From: an uncultured Oscillospiraceae bacterium
GTDB taxonomy: Bacteria > Bacillota > Clostridia > Oscillospirales > Oscillospiraceae
Assembly: GCA_900758315.1 (NCBI GenBank)
Contig: CAAERF010000368.1
Span: forward strand, 1-26,944
Reading direction: 5' to 3'
DNA length: 26,944 nt
Part shown: positions 24,015 to 26,944 of the stretch, in pieces
Layout: each line of letters starts with the position of its first letter
Numbering within the stretch: the first letter of the stretch is position 1
Program-made: the position numbers and the translations under genes
The notes under the pieces: generated by a model
What the model was told of the DNA's origin: nothing
Database searches by the model: none
Seen by the model: the letters and a program-made list of their open reading frames with translations, nothing else

Positions 24015-24950
24015 CTATCGCTCCTGCTGCCGAAGCTGCCGTTTGTGCCAGTCCTCCAGCAGTTTGACGATAATTTTCTGTTTTTGTGACGGCGTATAAG
24101 TTTTGGGAAAATATTTCGCCAGCACATCGCCTTTCAGCACCAGCTTGTCCTCGATAGGTTTCTCCTCGGTCATAATAGCGTCCATCACATTCTCGTCCAG
24201 TTTGCCATCTTGGCTGTACTGTTTGAGCCGCTTGGCCTGACTGAGATTAGGCGTACACTCCTCACGCTCGATGGCATCGCAGAGCATAAGCTGTTCCGGC
24301 TCAGTGAGATATGACACCTCCACAGCGGCGTTAAAAGCCATCGTCTTGTTGTCTACGCGGTCTAACAGGTCGGGGATGAGGTAAGTCAGACGAACATACC
24401 GCTGTACCTGTTTATAGCTTTCGCCAGTTTGTTCTCCAATAATTTCGGTAGAACGCTTGCCGAAAGAATTAGGGACAACTTGTCCCAAATTATTCGCAGG
24501 CGGTCGTCCTGCTTTTCTATCTAATGCGTCCAGCTTCATCTTGTAGGCAAAGGCCTTTTCAGACGGCAGCAGTTCCTCACGCTGCAAGTTGCTGTCCACC
24601 ATAAGCAGGATTGCAGTATCATCGTCCATCTCCCGCACGATGGCAGGAATCTCGGTCAAACCCGCAAGCTGGCTGGCGTGATGACGGCGGTGTCCAGATA
24701 CGATTTCAAAATTGCCGTCATTTTTCGGTCGTACCAGAATGGGAACCAAAACCCCCCGTTCCTTGATACTCTCAACTGTTTCCAGCATTTTATCATCGTC
24801 TATCACCTTGAACGGATGGTTCGGGAACGGCTCCAGCTTATCCAGCGGAAGGCTCTGCACACGCTCTTGCGTGTCTGCCTGCCGTTCCTCGTCTGTCTTG
24901 AACAGATCATCATAGCTGGCGAGTTGGATATTTTTCGCGGCACTTTTCAT
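24015..24950 (-). CDS. parB: ParB-family partition protein
   Basis: This 311-residue protein has the ParB/Spo0J nuclease-like N-terminal fold (LPLDKLEPFPNHPFKVIDDD, box with IVSGHRRHHASQLAGL near residues 80-95, and DDTAILLMVDSNLQRE). A helix-turn-helix region follows (IIGEQTGESYKQVQRYVRLTYL), then a C-terminal dimer region with charged helices ending RQLRQQER. It binds parS sites and works with ParA to segregate the circular ICE form. The ATG at 24950 is preferred: AAGGAGG lies at good spacing, and the ten extra upstream codons overlap that site. The start lies 41 bases inside parA, a strong sign of coupled translation. The GHRR box, rather than the classical GERR, is common in ICE ParB proteins. 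Confidence 0.9.
   Translation of the reverse strand: MKSAAKNIQLASYDDLFKTDEERQADTQERVQSLPLDKLEPFPNHPFKVIDDDKMLETVESIKERGVLVPILVRPKNDGNFEIVSGHRRHHASQLAGLTEIPAIVREMDDDTAILLMVDSNLQREELLPSEKAFAYKMKLDALDRKAGRPPANNLGQVVPNSFGKRSTEIIGEQTGESYKQVQRYVRLTYLIPDLLDRVDNKTMAFNAAVEVSYLTEPEQLMLCDAIEREECTPNLSQAKRLKQYSQDGKLDENVMDAIMTEEKPIEDKLVLKGDVLAKYFPKTYTPSQKQKIIVKLLEDWHKRQLRQQER
24467..24491. repeat. 25-bp palindrome inside parB
   Basis: AATTaGGGACAA, a central C, and TTGTCCCaAATT form a palindrome with a single mismatched pair inside the parB coding region (in the segment encoding NNLGQVVPNSF). The 7-bp core GGGACAA/TTGTCCC is perfect. It could be a ParB or other dimeric-protein binding site placed in the partition gene itself, or chance in a coding region. 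Confidence 0.4.
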
Positions 24951-25722
24951 GCTCCAGCACCTCCTTCGTAAATTTCTCATAGGCGGTCGCTATGGGACTG
25001 CGCGGGTCAAAGCTGAAAATACTGGTGCCTCTGGCGCTCATTTCCGCTGCCTTGATACCGCGTGGTATCTCGGTGTCGTAGACCCGTATCGCCTTGCCGT
25101 AGGCGTTCCGCACAAGCTGGCTGATCTCCTTAGAAAAGTTCGTGCGGCTCTCTGTCATGGTGATGAGGATACCGCTGATTTTCAGATTGGAATTGAGCTG
25201 GCGCTGTACCTTGCTTACTGTGCGGAGAAGCTGTTCCAAGCCTTTGACGGGTAAGTAGTGCGACTGAACCGGGATAATGACCCGATCTGCCGCCGTCAGC
25301 GCGTTCAGCGTCAGCATACCGAGGGACGGACTGCAATCCACCAGAATGTAGTCGTACTGCCGCTTGACCTCGCTCAGATAGGTACGGAGTACGGTTTCAC
25401 GGCTCATGGTGTTCACAAGGGACACCTCCAGGCCGGACAGTTCGATGTTGGCGGGCAGTAAGTCCATGCCCTCTGAGTGGTGCAGAATACCTGCCTGCGG
25501 TTCGATAGAGCGGTCTGAGATAATGCGCTCAAGCATGGTGGCCAGTGTTGGCGATAACTCGTCCGGCTGCTGCCAGCCGAGCATTTCTGTCAGATTCGCC
25601 TGACTGTCTGCGTCGATGAGCAGCACGCGCTTGCCCTGCCGCACCAGTCCAGCGCCCAGATTGACCGCCGTAGTGCTTTTTCCCACGCCGCCCTTTTGGT
25701 TCACGATTGCTATGGCCTGCAT
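24910..25722 (-). CDS. parA: ParA/Soj-family partition ATPase
   Basis: This 270-residue protein starts MQAIAIVNQKGGVGKSTTAV, with the deviant Walker A lysine pair of ParA ATPases (KGGVGKST, residues 10-17). It has the Walker A' strand DADSQANLTEML and the Walker B strand YDYILVDCSPSLGMLTLNAL, followed by the C-terminal region with ESRTNFSKEI. It forms ATP-dependent patches on the nucleoid that move ParB-bound DNA, keeping the excised ICE circle in both daughter cells. It is the first ICE gene at this end and its leader contains a terminator-like hairpin. The ribosome binding site (AAAGGA) is modest. ParA at the end of the element, followed by ParB, is the usual order in Tn1549-like ICEs. Confidence 0.93.
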   Translation of the reverse strand: MQAIAIVNQKGGVGKSTTAVNLGAGLVRQGKRVLLIDADSQANLTEMLGWQQPDELSPTLATMLERIISDRSIEPQAGILHHSEGMDLLPANIELSGLEVSLVNTMSRETVLRTYLSEVKRQYDYILVDCSPSLGMLTLNALTAADRVIIPVQSHYLPVKGLEQLLRTVSKVQRQLNSNLKISGILITMTESRTNFSKEISQLVRNAYGKAIRVYDTEIPRGIKAAEMSARGTSIFSFDPRSPIATAYEKFTKEVLEHEKCREKYPTRQL

Positions 25723-25750
25723 CTTTTTTCCTTTCTTTTCTATTTTTAAG

Positions 25751-25784
25751 CAAAAGAAAATCGTCTGTGCAAAACAGACGATTT
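25751..25784 (-). terminator. Terminator-like hairpin in parA leader
   Basis: A perfect 11-bp stem (AAATCGTCTGT at 25758-25768, ACAGACGATTT at 25774-25784, 5-base loop) is followed on the minus strand by TTTTCTTTTG and, shortly after, by the parA ribosome binding site. It could protect the ICE from transcription entering from the chromosome or act as an attenuator for the parA operon. Confidence 0.68.
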
Positions 25785-25851
25785 ATCTTATGTAAATGAG
25801 TGCGTTCTATGTACAAAATAGTGTATGTTTTGAGGTGAAAAAACGCCAAAG

Positions 25852-25941
25852 GAGGTCGGCGTAAACCTCAAGCAGGGCTATAACGGCGATCTGACCAGCC
25901 GTCAGGCCGGCTCCGTAGGCGGTCAGATGGTGAAGAAGATG
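25852..25941 (+). pseudogene. Fragment of alpha/beta-type SASP gene
   Basis: Plus-strand codons read EVGVNLKQGYNGDLT, SRQAGSVGG and QMVKKM without interruption. This is the conserved second half of small acid-soluble spore proteins of Clostridia, which coat DNA in dormant spores. The N-terminal half is missing: upstream codons reach a TGA at 25831 without a start. After KKM the expected IEAYE-type end is replaced by unrelated sequence, with a stop at 26029-26031. The fragment lies between the parA leader and the host SLH gene and is the only plus-strand coding signal in the window. It is best explained as a host gene broken at the ICE insertion site and truncated again at its 3' end. Confidence 0.72.
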
Positions 25942-26118
25942 TGTCCCGTACATACTTCGAGCTTCGCGCGGGAATGCCGCACGGCGGTCGGGCATTGTGT
26001 GAGCGTTCAGTATATTGCCGGGTGGATATAGAGCAGTATCTATGCCTGTCATACAGCATTTCCCTATCCGTGAAATGGCAAAGGTAAGCCGTCAAATCTT
26101 CCCCCGCATTGAGATAAG
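25942..26118. other. Intergenic host DNA, no gene seen
   Basis: No convincing gene or RNA is seen. Open frames on the minus strand here (81 and 87 codons) run antisense through the SASP fragment, lack ribosome binding sites and resemble no family I know. The stretch is GC-rich in its first part and probably represents scrambled chromosomal sequence beside the insertion site. Confidence 0.5.
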
Positions 26119-26159
26119 AAAAACAGCGCACAGCTTGCTTTCGCTTCGCTGTGCGCTGT
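26119..26159 (-). terminator. Intrinsic terminator of SLH gene
   Basis: A perfect 12-bp stem (ACAGCGCACAGC at 26123-26134 and GCTGTGCGCTGT at 26148-26159) is followed on the minus strand by TTTTTC. It lies about 70 bases after the SLH stop codon. The 69 bases between (26160-26228) hold nothing else recognisable. This hairpin should stop strong transcription of the surface-protein gene from entering the ICE. Confidence 0.85.
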
Positions 26160-26228
26160 CGTTTCCCGTAGACTATTATGCTCTTTTGTTTTTAACTAAG
26201 CAGCATTGCCTTAAAGCCGGGAGATTTT

Positions 26229-26944
26229 TTACTTTTCCAGTTCGGTCCAGTCACGAGTTTCGCGCAGCTTGCTCCACTTCTCGTGCTTGTTTTCCTTGAG
26301 GTCGTAATAGTGGCTGTTCGTAGCCTCCTGTACGGCCAGGTAATACCATGCGGAAGTATCGGAGTTGTCGCTCCACTTGATCATGTCGTTGTGCAGGTCC
26401 TCTGCGGTCTCCGGAAGGCGCTTGAGGACGCGGTTTACGAGCGTCATCGCCTCGGCACGGGTGATCTTGTTATTCGGACGGAAGGTGCCGTCGGTATAAC
26501 CGTTGATCCAGCCGTTGTTGGCAGCGGCGCTGATTTCGTTCTTTGCCCAGTGGGATGCAATGTCGCTGAAATCAACAGCGGTCGTGTTGGCCTTGTCGTC
26601 AAAACGAGCCGCGATCGCAGCGAACTCCGCACGGGTGATCGGCGCATTCGGATTGAACTTGCCCTGGCTGTCACCCTTTACGATGCCCATAGCGCTCAGC
26701 GTAGAAACAGCGTGGTTGTACCATGCGCCGGCTGCTACGTCGGAGTAGCTGTTGGTCTTCGTAGAGTTTGCATTGCGGGTCTCGTCGGTCAGCAGACGGA
26801 AGAAGATGGTTGCTACCTCAGCACGGGTAATGCCGTTCTGCGGACGAACGGTGCTGTCCGGATAGCCTACGATGTAAGCATAGTGGTCATCGCCGTTCAG
26901 ACCGGTCGGTACATCATCCGGAATGGTAACGGTGGGCTTGTGGC
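26229..26944 (-). CDS. S-layer homology (SLH) domain surface protein, 3' part
   Basis: The C-terminal 238 residues of a larger protein are present; the frame is open to the window edge. Three SLH repeats are visible: HYAYIVGYPDSTVRPQN with ITRAEVATIFFRLL; YSDVAAGAWYNHAVSTLSAM with ITRAEFAAIAARF; and FSDIASHWAKNEISAAANNG with ITRAEAMTLVNRVLKRL. The ITRAE motif anchors the protein non-covalently to pyruvylated wall polymer. A 60-residue tail rich in Trp, Lys and Asp follows the last repeat. Codon choice is biased towards ACC, CGT, GGC and GTA, as in highly expressed genes, unlike the ICE genes. It is taken as host chromosome flanking the element. Confidence 0.9.
   Translation of the reverse strand, partial: HKPTVTIPDDVPTGLNGDDHYAYIVGYPDSTVRPQNGITRAEVATIFFRLLTDETRNANSTKTNSYSDVAAGAWYNHAVSTLSAMGIVKGDSQGKFNPNAPITRAEFAAIAARFDDKANTTAVDFSDIASHWAKNEISAAANNGWINGYTDGTFRPNNKITRAEAMTLVNRVLKRLPETAEDLHNDMIKWSDNSDTSAWYYLAVQEATNSHYYDLKENKHEKWSKLRETRDWTELEK

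Larger units (their letters stand above)
1..25851. mobile_element. Tn1549-like integrative and conjugative element, partial
   Basis: The block from virD4 to parA holds a co-directional set of conjugation, mobilisation and maintenance genes: ParA, ParB, LPD28, a giant helicase-methylase, DUF3848/DUF3849, TOPRIM primase, MobC, relaxase, PcfB and VirD4. This gene set and order are known for Tn1549-like ICEs of Clostridia. The downstream mating-channel genes (VirB4, TrbL and others) and the integrase are expected beyond position 1 and are not seen. The right-hand limit is set where a spore-protein gene fragment begins (about 25830-25852). That boundary is inferred from sequence content, not from a mapped att site. 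Confidence 0.82.

Noticed and set aside
25807..26131. Minus-strand frames of 81 and 87 codons beside the ICE end
   Set aside because: They run antisense through the SASP fragment, have no ribosome sites and show no known motif.
1..26944. tRNA, rRNA or classical insertion sequences
   Set aside because: No clover-leaf, rRNA-like stretch, transposase or terminal inverted repeat pair was recognised by eye.

Overview
The window reads as one end of a large integrative and conjugative element (ICE) of the Tn1549-like type found in gut Clostridia, followed by a short stretch of host chromosome. The host is probably a spore-forming member of the Oscillospiraceae or a close relative. Three things suggest this: the gene set is the characteristic Clostridia ICE set, the flanking chromosome encodes an S-layer-homology (SLH) surface protein, and there is a fragment of an alpha/beta-type small acid-soluble spore protein (SASP) at the junction. 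The species assignment is inference. The integrase end of the element lies outside the window.

All confident genes lie on the minus strand, so transcription runs from high to low coordinates. In that order: host SLH gene and its terminator (26944-26119); junction region with the SASP remnant (about 25830-25941); parA-parB (25722-24015); a small protein and an LPD28 protein (23894-22786); a stand-alone AAA/DUF4143 ATPase with its own promoter (22744-21478); a giant ArdC-like/N6-methylase/SNF2-helicase polyvalent protein of about 2623 residues (21385-13514) with a complete TnpV-like gene nested out of frame (20556-20206); a DUF3848-DUF3849 protein and an unrecognised 134-residue protein; two small orphan antitoxin-like genes; a DUF3991/TOPRIM primase-like protein; a palindrome-rich oriT candidate; mobC and a MOBP-type relaxase; PcfB/DUF3801; a membrane protein; a sortase; a ParE/RelE-Phd toxin-antitoxin pair; a 1638-residue SpaA/Cna_B adhesin; and the 5' part of virD4, which runs off the window.

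The parts fit a conjugation programme. ParA/ParB and the toxin-antitoxin pair would maintain the element. The helicase-methylase and LPD28/DUF3848/DUF3849 proteins probably act on incoming or replicating DNA or on host defences. MobC, relaxase, PcfB and VirD4 process the DNA and deliver it to the secretion channel. The sortase and the Cna_B protein form a surface adhesion module placed inside the transfer operon.

The observations most worth a second look are: (1) the TnpV-like gene overprinted in the helicase gene; (2) intrinsic-terminator-like hairpins placed directly before the ribosome binding sites of parA, the helicase, the primase and the adhesin, which suggests element-wide attenuation or antitermination; (3) a cluster of five inverted repeats before mobC, a good oriT candidate; (4) an adhesin that stops one residue after LPKTG, with virD4 and its first membrane segment in the same frame after a single TAA; (5) a SASP fragment marking the likely integration site; and (6) two mutually exclusive hairpins between parB and the next gene.
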